Shown here: in pieces, positions 22,974 through 32,545 of the stretch
Numbering within the stretch: the stretch's first letter is position 1
Layout: the number at the start of each line of letters is the position of its first letter
Assembly (NCBI GenBank): GCA_030847615.1
Contig: JAUMIR010000004.1
Location: 232,418,501-232,482,500, forward strand
Reading direction: 5' to 3'
Length of the DNA stretch: 64,000 bases
Source of the DNA: Gambelia wislizenii
Lineage: Eukaryota > Chordata > Lepidosauria > Squamata > Crotaphytidae
The notes under the pieces: generated by a model
The model's input: the letters and a program-made list of their open reading frames with translations, nothing else
What the model was told of the DNA's origin: nothing
Database searches by the model: none
Translations under genes and position numbers: made by a program

Positions 22974-23108
22974 TAGGGATGGGCAAAGAGCAGCCTTCCA
23001 GAAATTAGCAGGCTGCAACTCCCACAATTCCTCACTATTAACTATGCTGGCTAGGGCTGATGGGAGTTGCAGTCCAACAACTTCTGAAGGGCCATATTCC
23101 CATCCCTG
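22974..23108. mobile_element. hAT-type MITE with 8-bp target duplication
   Basis: A 135-bp palindrome-like element with ends TAGGGATGGGCAA and TTCCCATCCCTG (original CAGGG). The flanks are GCCTAAAT (22,966-22,973) and GTCTAAAT (23,109-23,116), a 7/8 match, which is diagnostic of the hAT superfamily. The core has 'gcaactcccacaattcctc' and its complement. Related copies occur at 26,997, 29,868 and 32,012. Confidence 0.88.
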
Positions 23109-23239
23109 GTCTAAATCCAGTTTTAGTTCCAACAAAAGTGGACCCATTAACTCAATGGGAGTAAGTAAGTCAACACTTATGTATGTTCCACTGACTCAGT
23201 TGACTTAGTCTAGTTGGGAGTAACTGTTGGATTCAAGTC

Positions 23240-23375
23240 ATAGGGCTTGTCTATGCGGTGAAAATACTCCTCATAGAATTCAAGGAGAATATGATTTGTC
23301 TAAATGGGATCCCACATCAACCTGCCGTATTCAGAAGGAGTGGGGCCAAAAACACCAAATACTCTGTGGGAAAAG
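23240..23375 (+). repeat. Unclassified dispersed repeat, copy 1
   Basis: About 130 bp ('gtgaaaatactcctcataga', 'gaatatgatttgtctaaatg', 'ccacatcaacctgccgtatt') is clearly shared with 56,224-56,360. No tRNA, 5S or TIR signature was recognised. Similarity is lost after about 23,370. Confidence 0.7.
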
Positions 23376-23547
23376 CTTTTGCAATGTGACAGTCAGGAGT
23401 GCCTGTTATCAGCTTTGGCTGATCCGCCAGCTGTGCCCTTTCCTGTAAGTCAGAGACCTTGAGACCGTGGTACATCCTCTGGTAACCTTCCATCTTGATT
23501 TCTGTAATGCACTCTACATGGGGCTCCCCTCAAGTCACAATGAAATC

Positions 23548-23635
23548 AATTGAATTTGATTGTGTGTTCCTGCATGGCAGGGGGCTAGACTGGATGGCCC
23601 GTGAGGTCTCTCCCAACTCTATGATTCTATGAATT
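23548..23635 (+). mobile_element. CR1 LINE 3' terminal fragment
   Basis: The 3' terminus only: 'cctgcatggcagggggctag', 'ggatggcccgtgaggtctct', then 'caactctatgattctatga'. Confidence 0.85.
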
Positions 23636-24239
23636 GTAGTTCCATTGATTTAAATGAAGCTCAGGGAAGAGGGGTATTTTGGCAAGATAAGTAGCACTGC
23701 ACACTCTGGAACCACAAGCTGAGGCTCTTGACTGCCTGGATCAGTTTGCTACATGCTACTGTGAGCTCTCAGTGGCCCTGTGCTTGTAGCAGAAAGTGGC
23801 ATGTGGTTTGGGTTATTGCACGTGCAGCAATTACTGTGCCAGGTGTAGTTATACCAGTCTTTAATTGTGACTAGGTGTCATTGGATTATATAGTTGAATT
23901 GCATAATGTGCTGTTTTAATTTAGATTATCTGCCTTTCTCTTCTTCTTTGGAATAAAATCCACCTTTTATATTTTTGTCCTTCTTAGGTACGTATTATGT
24001 GCCTTGGCTTTTCTTGGACCAGTAATCTTGAGTCTTGACAAGATACTTGTTTTCTTTATTTAATATTGGTGTGAGATTTTTTAAAACACTGAGACAAATA
24101 TAGGAAGTCAGAAAAATCTATTAAGACAAATTACTTGACAATACTTAGTAGGTATTTTGAAACACCTTTTATGTTAGGCCAGCAGATATCTTTAAAGTTA
24201 GGGGTTGTCATTTTGGATTGCTTTCAGACTAGAACTGTC

Positions 24240-24614
24240 TAATAGGGACTCCCTTTAAATATCTTTTGTTGCTGTAAACCCACAAGACTTAACTCAAGAT
24301 TTAAAATTCTTTTTATTATTATTATTATTGATGATGATGATGACGATACAATTACAGCATCCATTAAACTTTCCCTCAGAGGCACTAGAGGCGGAGGAAA
24401 GACTTTCCTCCTGCTTTTTCCTACAAGTTTGTGGCTGAAGTGGATTGAATGGCAATGCTCAGGCCAAACCAGCCAGCCTTTGCCTTGACTCCTATCATGT
24501 GGCCACTCCCCTGCAGGGAAGAGGTGGGCTAAGCAGCCTTCAAACCTTCACAGACACACTGTGAGGACATTGCAGCCTCCGCAGAGCCCACAGACCACAG
24601 GCTAAGAACCATTG
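24240..24614 (+). mobile_element. hAT-like non-autonomous element, copy 1
   Basis: Aligns along its length with 44,539-44,916 ('ctttaaatatcttttgttgc', 'aagacttaactcaa', 'aaactttccctcagaggcac', 'ggattgaatggcaatg'). It contains a (TAT)n(GAT)n expansion at about 24,312-24,345 where the other copy has (CAA)n. Its ends are degraded (right end 'gctaagaaccattgg'). Confidence 0.75.
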
Positions 24615-26996
24615 GTCTAATATAATTCAGGTTTATCAGTCATTTGAGTGTGCCACATCTGTTACTAGTCATTCTGTACATTCCTCAAGACTATTTTTGC
24701 CTTCCAAAAGTCTGAATGATAAATGCCTTCTGCATACTTTCCCCTAGTAGTGAAATGCACTCTGAACATTTCTAAAGTAAATTAAGTTGGCGTTTTACTA
24801 AGTGGTTGTCTCTGCCATTATAAAAAGATCCATTCTTTGTACTGAGCCATCCTTCATCAAGATCTTTTTGCTTCAATCAGCTTTAAAAGGTAGCGCTTCA
24901 GGATTGTAGGACCTAATCAAATTAAGGCTGTATATGCATACTTGAGGAAAACCACTTGAACACACAGGCAGAAATCACTTTCATCCCCCCCCCCGCTTTC
25001 TGCTTGCTTATACTGCTCAGGAAGTGACATTTTTATCTTAAACTTAAAAGCAGTTTCCTTCTTTGGCAGTATGAATGGCTGCAGTGGCAGCTTCAATGAA
25101 ATAGGTTGCATATGTGGTGGCAGTCTGCATATGTATATATAACCTAAGTCCAGTAGTGGAATCTAAATACTAGAGTAGTTTTTCCCTTTGACATCTGCAC
25201 ATAAACTGACAACAGAGAGCTCCTGTGCTAATAATTTCTAACTGATACAAAATCTTCCCTGTATTTGGCCATTTTAATGCTAACCATTAGCTGTGTATTA
25301 CACTTTTTTAATAAAGAGTACAGAAATTGGAGCCCTTACTGTGAAAAGATAGGAAAAGAATTGGTTGGGGTCAACTGTGTAGACTAATGTATGTCATGCT
25401 TTAATTATAAATATCTTCAGAGCCACTTATACCATTAAAACAGAACAAATACAAACTAAATTAAGTGTGACCAAAATTAGAACTGCTATGTCTATAAATC
25501 AAGCAACAGTTTTTCCCAATATACTGATGCAATCAATAGAAACAACCTATGTTTATTATTATCTGTAGTTATTAGCCCAGATTGCTGATCACTAGTAGCC
25601 AAAAAACCACATTACTCTTAACCAAATGTTGACACTGGCAAAGGAAAAAATTAAGGATTTTTTAAAGAAATTATTGTGATGTATATAATATGAGTTGGTC
25701 CAGTTCCCTGTTTCAAACAGAGGCTGGATGATGTGTGAGCAGGGCTCTCATGGTTTTTGACAATTAAGGAACCAACAAGATGTCGCACAAATGCATATAA
25801 TGAAGCCCTACATAACTGAAAATGAAAAACAGCCCTGGGAGGCTGCAGTTCTGAGCTGGAGGAGCCAAGGGAACTACTTAATCCTTCACAGTGCTGCACT
25901 TTTGATTGCTTTCCCTCAGTGAGATCCCAGTGTTCAATTTACCCAGCGTAACTGATAGGTCTGGACTCCTGCAAAGAGGAAAGAAAAATTGACTTCACCA
26001 ACAACCTGGGCTTTTTTCTCCTCAAAGGGTTAAGCATCACATTCTGCTCCACTCAAAATCACAACTCCGCCAGGTTCATTTTCATTTTTTAAAAAACTGG
26101 CCAGGAATTGACAGCTGACAAGGCAAGCCTCCCTTCTGAGATCCAATGCTTAGTTTCCCCCATGCTGTCTACAATAGAAAGGCAACCAAGTGCAAAATCT
26201 AATGGCTGCAACAGGATAATTCAGTACATAAGAGAGGCACAAAGATCAAAACTGCCACTGCTTCGCCGACTGTGCCAAGTCCATCATTATCAATATAAGG
26301 GGGCTCTAAGAGAATAAATCAGATGAAGCCATTGCAGATGCTCATCTTTCTTCAGAAGAATCATCTAGGTAATGTCATTATCTCAGGGCTTGTCTTTAAT
26401 CACATCTGATGAACAAAACAAACTGACCCGGGGTTCTCCGTCTTTTTAGTCTTTTTTTTTTTAATTCCAGTAAGATGAGGTGAATGTTAAGAACCAAAGG
26501 AACATAAAAGTGATCTTAAGGGAATTGTTGCTTTAATTAGATTGACCCTGCCTAGGAAGGAGAAAGGAGGGGCTGCTGGCTGGGCAAATGCAATTTGCTC
26601 AGACTGAGCAAAGTTAAGCCACTGTATTTTCTACTAAAAGTCATAGTGAAAACAATACAAATTGAATGAGCACACTTCCCCATTTCCCAACACTTTTGTT
26701 CTCCAAAGGCACCATGGCAGAAAGGCCCTTTCAGAAGTGAATGTAACCTGCAATATTGATTAAGGTGCTAGAAAGGGACGCCTACCTTAATTCTGAGTAA
26801 GTATGACTGTCAATTGTAGAATAAAAGGGGATATATGCATTCAGCTATATGACTTTTTGCACAACCAAGTTATTCATCTTGAAAGTAAAAATGTTAGGGA
26901 ACTGTGGTTGCCAACTCCTTGGTCTTTCTGGGCCAACAGAGGGGGAGGGGCCCAGGAGTGGGCAGCTTGTCATTAGAGCTGCAGTCCTCTCTAGAG
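24615..26996. other. Intergenic DNA; part possibly conserved non-coding
   Basis: No gene. A poly-C run lies at about 24,985-24,994. The 25,900-26,480 part lacks any repeat signature and is dense in homeobox/MEIS-like words, and is discussed as a candidate regulatory element. Confidence 0.35.
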
Positions 26997-27129
26997 CAGG
27001 GATGGAAATCATGTGGCCCTCCAGATGTCATACTGCAACTCCCAACATTCTTCATCTATTTGCTTTGCTGGCTAGGGCTGCTGTGACTTGCAGTCCAACA
27101 TCTGGAGGGTTGTGTGATTCCCACACCTG
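26997..27129. mobile_element. hAT-type MITE
   Basis: The left end is CAGGGATGGAAATC and the complement of the right end is CAGGTGTGGGAATC. The inner palindromic 'actgcaactcccaac ... gacttgcagtccaac' belongs to the same family as 22,974. The flanking octamers agree at 5 of 8 positions. Confidence 0.7.
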
Positions 27130-27381
27130 GTATGGAGCCTTGCATTCTTTCTATCTTCCAGAATTATAGTAAAAAAAATACGGGGCATAGACTCACCTTC
27201 TTCCGACTGCAGCCAACGAGAGGGATTGTGAAATCAAAAGATTCGTCTGAGATGCAGGGTGGGGCAGCTGTATCTGCTATAATAGTTCATCTGAGCTACA
27301 GGCAGAGTCAAGATACCAAAAGGAGGGGTTATTAAGCTTCCTAGACTGGCCCTGCACAGCTATAATGGCTTTATTTAGGGG

Positions 27382-27500
27382 AAGGATGAAGAATGTTTGG
27401 CCTTCCAAATATTGCAGGATCTCAGCTCCCATCATTCTTTGCCATTGTCTATGCTGCCTAGGGATGACGGCTGTTGCAGTATCTGGAAGTCTGCCTTCTT
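27382..27500. mobile_element. Degenerate MITE of the 22,974 family
   Basis: The core 'ctcagctcccatcattcttt' and 'atgacggctgttgcag' matches the MITE interior. The ends are too eroded to place. Confidence 0.5.
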
Positions 27501-28333
27501 CCTACCACAGCTCAACTTCTATAGAGTCATTCTCTGCAACCCTGGTTTAATTCTCTGAAGTACCTCCACTTGGTTGACAGGTAATATGCTCTGGCAAGTA
27601 TTAAACCACAAGAAGGAGCTTCCCCTCAGTCCCCAGACAAGCCATGCCAGGTTAGTAAACAGCACCATTCTGAGGTCACTTTTTATCTGAGCCGTTGAAT
27701 TTGTGTTTTTTTCCTCAGCATCTTATTTATTCTGCAGAAGAGCTGTACAACTTTATGTTGTCATTCAGGCGGGCCGTGCTTTCATTCAGACCTTGTATGA
27801 TGTTCAGCGAAAAACCTTGCCAACTCAAAAGGTGGCATAAAAGTGGATTCCTCAGAGTGATGGCCTTTTTGGGGCCAGGTTCCTGTGCTTGGCTTGACCT
27901 TATCCACTACTGAAGAAGGAAAATCAGCTGGTGTTGAAATGAAGTTGGTGAGTAGCTGTTGTTCTACAGCTTTGTTCACCTTCCTGCCGTTAAGTCAGGA
28001 GTGAGACAATGTGGTTCCCCTCATTCACCTTCAGCCACACATCCTTTTGACCATTAAGCCATGTCCCATCGTGTCTCTCACCACACAGGACACCATTTTG
28101 AGCACTGGGGAAGGCACGCAATGACAATCATTTGTCACCTTCCCACGCCACTCCTGGTTCTTTGGCTTCATATCTTTTCCAGCAGCCACAAAATGACACC
28201 CAGTAGCAACTAGATCCTGTACAAGCCAAGAGATTAGTGAAGGCCTTGTACCACCCCCCCCAAAAGTAATCCTCTCTTGTGTTCACCCCTTTATTAGTAT
28301 TAGTTATTATTACTGGTATAGTGTTCTTGACTA

Positions 28334-28562
28334 GCCCACTAAATACCCTAAAGGCACCACATACCTTTAGATCTTGGAAGCTAAGCAAGGTCAGTCTAGT
28401 TAGTACTTGGATGGGAGATCACCAACAAATACCAGGTGCTGGAGGCTATATTTCAGAGGACAGAACTGGCAAGCCACCTCTGAGTATTCCTTGCCTTTAA
28501 AACCTTATGAAATTCATGGGATCACCAAATCAACAAGTGACTTGAATGCACATACACACAGT
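28334..28562 (+). mobile_element. 5S-rRNA-derived SINE, full-length
   Basis: The head is a 5S rRNA derivative with its Pol III internal control region: box A-like gaagctaagcaaggtc, 'tagttagtacttggatggga' (the IE/box C region, ending gatgggagatc), and 'ataccaggtgctggaggct'. The 3' half (gaaattcatgggatcacc, 'cttgaatgcacatacacac') resembles the tail of the tRNA SINEs. A second long copy lies antisense at 43,797. It is a SINE and not a 5S gene: the 5' arm is replaced and a foreign tail is attached. Confidence 0.88.
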
Positions 28563-28711
28563 GTTCCTGACTGCTTTTTCCCTCAGAGGGGTAAATGAGG
28601 TATTTGGAGAAGGATGGCAGTTCTTCATTTCTTCCCTCCCCCTCAAGAAGAATCTCCCTTTTCCCTTTTCATCAGGCAAAGGGTTGGAGTATGATAGAGA
28701 AAAACAGTATA

Positions 28712-29048
28712 GGTTGAGTATCCCTTATCTGGAATTCTGGAATACTGAAATACTCCAAAATCCAAAATTGTCCACATGGGTGGCTGAGACAGTAACACCT
28801 TTGCTTTCTGGTGGTTCAATGTACACCAACTTTTTTTCATGCACAAAATTATTTAAAATATTGTGTATAAAATTACTTTCAGTCTATGTGTTTAAGATGT
28901 ATATGAAAGATACATGAATTTCATGTTTAGACTTGGGTCCCATCTCCAAGACATCTCAGTATGTATATGCAAGTATTTCCAAAATGGAAAAAAATCCAAA
29001 ATATGAAACACTTCTGGTCCCAAGCATTTCAGATAAGGAATCCTCGGC
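28712..29048 (-). mobile_element. Tigger/pogo-like MITE, copy 2 (inverted)
   Basis: TA followed by GGTTGAGTATCCCTTATC at the left, and a decayed complement at the right (gataaggaatcctcggcc). The interior matches the complement of 9,834-10,184 ('aaaattactttcagtctat', 'gggtcccatctccaagac'). Confidence 0.75.
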
Positions 29049-29219
29049 CTGTTCTGAGGCCTCTCACATAATGGTTGGGGGGATGACGAATCTCTCTGTC
29101 TTCTGAAGAAGCACTCTCTCTGCCTTGTGCTTTATGCAGGTCAGGGTTGGAATATATAGTGAGAAGGATGATATCACTGCAGGCCTTTTTGCATGAAGTA
29201 ATGATAGCGGAGGCACCGG

Positions 29220-29350
29220 AGCAATCTGACAGAGAATTCTAAACACCTCATGAAACTATAAATCCCAGGACTCCATAGGATAGAACCATGGCAGTTAGAG
29301 TGGGATAAAAAAAGTACAATTGTGTAATGTGAAAAGGTGCAGGGGCTGAG
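29220..29350. mobile_element. Degenerate MITE fragment
   Basis: The phrases 'aactataaatcccaggactc' and 'accatggcagttagagtggg' match the arms of the MITEs at 36,010 and 45,158. Boundaries are approximate. Confidence 0.45.
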
Positions 29351-29759
29351 CAGCTCAGGTAAAAACAAAATGGGGAAGAAGGGCAGCTGCATTTCTCCTC
29401 TTTTAAAGATGGAGTTCCCTCCTTTCCCCTTTCTGAGGTGTGGACCTGGAGGAAAACAAGAACCAAGTGACAGCATCAAGGCCTGACTTTTGATATATGA
29501 ATGATGTGGTAGAGGATGGCACCTTCTTGACTTTCCCTTGTTTGTTTGGAGGATTAAAAAAAAAACCTCACTGAATTATTTTTGGCAAGCCTGCTTTTGT
29601 TGGATGAAATTGTAACTTCATAAGTAATAATGTTGGTAGTGGCCCACACAGATGTAAAAAGAGGAATCTGTAAGTTTAGTATGTTCACTTAATATGTATG
29701 TTTAATGTTAGTTTAATTATATTTTTAAATTTTATATGATATATGTTTTAAAGTTTCTG

Positions 29760-29832
29760 TTTCAACGGTTGTAAGCAATTTTGAGTTCCAGACTGCGGGA
29801 AAAGGCAGGATATAAATAGATATAATAACAGT
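29760..29832 (+). repeat. SINE/LINE 3' tail fragment
   Basis: The sequence 'gttgtaagcaattttgagtt' to 'aggatataaatagatataat' is the same tail type as the SINE at 19,268. Confidence 0.55.
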
Positions 29833-29867
29833 AAGTATCAGAAAAAACAAAACATTATCATAAAGGT

Positions 29868-30005
29868 AGAAAAACCTTTGGAACTCCAGATGTTTTGGAT
29901 TACCATTCCCACAGTCTCTTACCATTCTCTGTGTTGGCTGAGGTTGATAGGAATTGTCAGACAAAACATCTGGAGAGCCAAAGTTTCCTTACCCCTGTCT
30001 TATAT
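29868..30005. mobile_element. MITE of the 'aactccagatgtt' family
   Basis: Imperfect inverted halves: 'ctttggaactccagatgttt' at the left against the complement of 'aacatctggagagccaaag' at the right. The centre is 'ccattctctgtgttggctga'. Confidence 0.65.
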
Positions 30006-30523
30006 TTTGCTGGGGTAACTGTTAGAAATTTTACAAGTTTTCAGATCTTTCTGTTTCTCAGACCTCAAGTGTTAAGACAATATTAATCTGTGTTTGGAAA
30101 AGTGGAGATTAAATTTTCCTTGTCTCTTGACTGTTTTTGCATGGCAGGGGCTGAATGAAATGTAGTGTGTCAACTTTCTTCAGCTACCAGCAAGCCTTTG
30201 ATCAACTCCCCAACATGGAATGTTTACCTCAACATTCAAAGACTGCTTTGTGGGCTGCAGTGTGTTGCTCATGTCAAATATAATTTCAGCTGCTTTTTTA
30301 AAAAAAAGCTTTGGAGGCAATGCTTGTTTTAGTTTAAACTGTATGCTGTGAAGTTATTTCTGGAGCCTTGCTAGTCAATTTCTGAGTTGAATGTGCTATT
30401 GTATATTATCGCTGAACATTCTTTCTATATTTATAGGAAAAAACCTCTATATTAGGTTGAGGTGCCTGAATTGTTTGAACTTTAGAGTCATCTTTCAACA
30501 TTATAGCACCTGTGTTATATTCA

Positions 30524-30742
30524 TGAGCTAGAGTGATGTAGTGGTGTGAGTGTTGGACTAGAACTTCTGGAGACCAGGGTTTGAATTCCTACTCAGCCAT
30601 GGAAACCCATGGGATGACCTTGGGCAAATCACATTCTCTCAGTCTAAGAGAAAGGGAATGGCCAGCCATTGCTGAATAAATCTGTGATAGGCTTGTCTTA
30701 GGGTTACTGGCAGCTGGAAGTGACTTAGACACATAACAACAC
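30524..30742 (+). mobile_element. tRNA-derived SINE
   Basis: Head 'gagctagagtgatgtagtgg', box B-like 'gggtttgaattcctactc', body 'gaccttgggcaaatcacatt', tail 'ggaagtgacttagacacata'. Confidence 0.88.
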
Positions 30743-30823
30743 AGCTATATTCAAGCCTATACTAATTCATAACTGCCTTAACAAATATGTCCATTGAAGG
30801 CATTTGGTAATGACTGCTATAAA

Positions 30824-31125
30824 GGACGTTGTCAGATGCAGCAAAAAGTACCTTAGGAGAATGCCAGGATGATGTTCCTGTCCTGTGAACAAGACCCAGT
30901 TTCACATGATGTGCTCATCACGTTCTGCTCCTGTGCTTCTGCAGTTAGTAAGGCGGTACTTTTCATTGACGGGAGCAATGAAAAGTGCCACCTTACTAAC
31001 TGCTGAAGCACAGGAGCAGAACGCGATGAGCATGAGGACATGTGAAACTGGGTCCCATTCGCGGGACAGGAACATCACCCAGGAATTCTCGTAAGGTACT
31101 TTTTGGAATGTGCCTGATAATCTCC
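30824..31125. mobile_element. Foldback element A (302 bp)
   Basis: A long inverted repeat: the left arm 'gatgttcctgtcctgtgaac' to 'gcagttagtaaggcggtac' is matched by the complement of the right arm with scattered mismatches. The centre ATTGACGGGAGCAAT resembles that of element C. The ends are GGACGTTGTCAGATGC and the complement of GCCTGATAATCTCC. No convincing target duplication was found (AAA against TCA). The overlapping frames on both strands are mirror translations of the arms, not genes. Confidence 0.82.
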
Positions 31126-32011
31126 TCAGAGTTCACAACTTAACCTGCAAAATACTGGCACATGTCCTTAGGTGGGCACCTGTAAGCCGAGTGTAGTCTC
31201 CAAGACCTCCCAATGTGGTTCCCTGTGCTCCCCATGGCATCTTCCACCTTGATCTACACACTGTTGAAGGAATACACAGTGGAATACACAGCGGTGTGTG
31301 AATGGATGGGAGTGTGGCATGCGAAAACATGAGGTCAATGGTGGTAGGTGGCATCCAAGTCAATGGAAAGGTAAACCCATGTTAAAGGGGTGAGCCAATG
31401 TTAAAGAAGGTATCCCAGGTGCTAAACTCCATCCCACAAATAAGTTTAGCACTTTGGATAGCTCGTTAAAGTTATTTAGAATCATAGAGTTGGAAGAGAC
31501 CACAAGGATCATCTAGTCCAACCCCTTATTTAAAGTAAGGACAAAAAGGCAGAGTGGATTCATTGCCCTTCCCATGATACTAGTATGAAGTACTTGGAGG
31601 CGAATAGATGCACAGGGGTGAATGAATACATGTGAATCAATGCATGGGGTTATAAGGTATGAGTGAATGGCTGCATGAACATCAGGCCCTAGCCTTTCAC
31701 ATTCTTCCCACAAATTTGCCAAAAAACAAACAAAAAACCCACAACCCTATCTTGATATCAATTAGACATCATCATCATCAGGAGACATAGCCCGTTGTTT
31801 GTACTTGACAGCTGCTTTTGTCTTAATCCCAACTGTAACATCGACTATTCCTCTGCTGGAAGGCACTTGCTGTATTTACAGCTGAACACAAAGGCCCACC
31901 CCTAGACAGCACTGTCAACATGGAAACATGGATTGAGCAAGAAATGGGGACCTTACAAGAGTGACATGTGAAACAGCTGTAGGTCATTTTAATGAAGGAA
32001 GCCTTCTAGGA
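31126..32011. other. Intergenic DNA with one CR1 scrap
   Basis: Contains the antisense CR1 end listed separately and (ATC)n at about 31,768-31,780. Nothing else was recognised. Confidence 0.45.
31478..31535 (-). mobile_element. CR1 LINE 3' terminal scrap (antisense)
   Basis: The string 'agaatcatagagttggaaga' with 'atcatctagtccaacccctt' is the complement of the CR1 3' end. Confidence 0.8.
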
Positions 32012-32135
32012 CAGGGAGGGCAAAGTGGGGCCCTCCAATTGTTGTTGGACTGCAACCCCCAGCATTCTTCATCATTGCCTCTGCTGGCTAGAGCTGATGG
32101 GATTTACAGTCCAACATCTGGATGCCTGCCTGCCA
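32012..32135. mobile_element. hAT-type MITE
   Basis: Begins CAGGGAGGGCAAAGTGGGG. The core 'ggactgcaacccccagcatt' and 'gggatttacagtccaacat' matches the 22,974 family. The right end is decayed. Confidence 0.65.
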
Positions 32136-32242
32136 TTTGCCATCCGTATTCCAGGAGGGCAGATTTAAAGTAAATTAAGTGAAACAATGCTGCCCACAGA
32201 AGCAAAGTCAGAGCTTGGAAATGTGTATAGCCATGATGTTGT

Positions 32243-32545
32243 GGCTATGATCTATTGCCTACTCTGGCATCTGAATGCTACCTTAAAATCCAGCCAGCTG
32301 TACTGAAGGCCAGAGTTCTGCAGTGCTGGCAAGCAGGGCACTGAAGGATGTCAGCCCCTCATCCTGCCTCTGATCAGCAGTCCAAGCAGGGCCTTGTCAC
32401 AACTGATTGGCGCACTGACATTCACTGGCAGGAAGGGCTGGGCGTGTCATCCTTCAGTGCCCTCCTTGCCAGTGCTTAGAACTCCATCCCTCAGAGCATC
32501 TGGCTGGATGTTAAGGTGGCACTTATGATAGTGGCAATGGTACCA
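32243..32545. mobile_element. Older foldback element of another family
   Basis: Imperfect arms: 'gctaccttaaaatccagcca' to 'gggcactgaaggatg' at the left pair with the complement of 'catccttcagtgccctcctt' to 'tggctggatgttaaggtggc' at the right. The outer limits are uncertain. It does not show the GGA..TTTTCAGAC ends of elements A and C-F. Confidence 0.65.

Noticed and set aside
28370..28445. 5S rRNA gene
   Set aside because: Only the internal promoter and 3' part are 5S-like. The 5' arm is replaced and a SINE tail follows. The two long copies diverge as repeats do.
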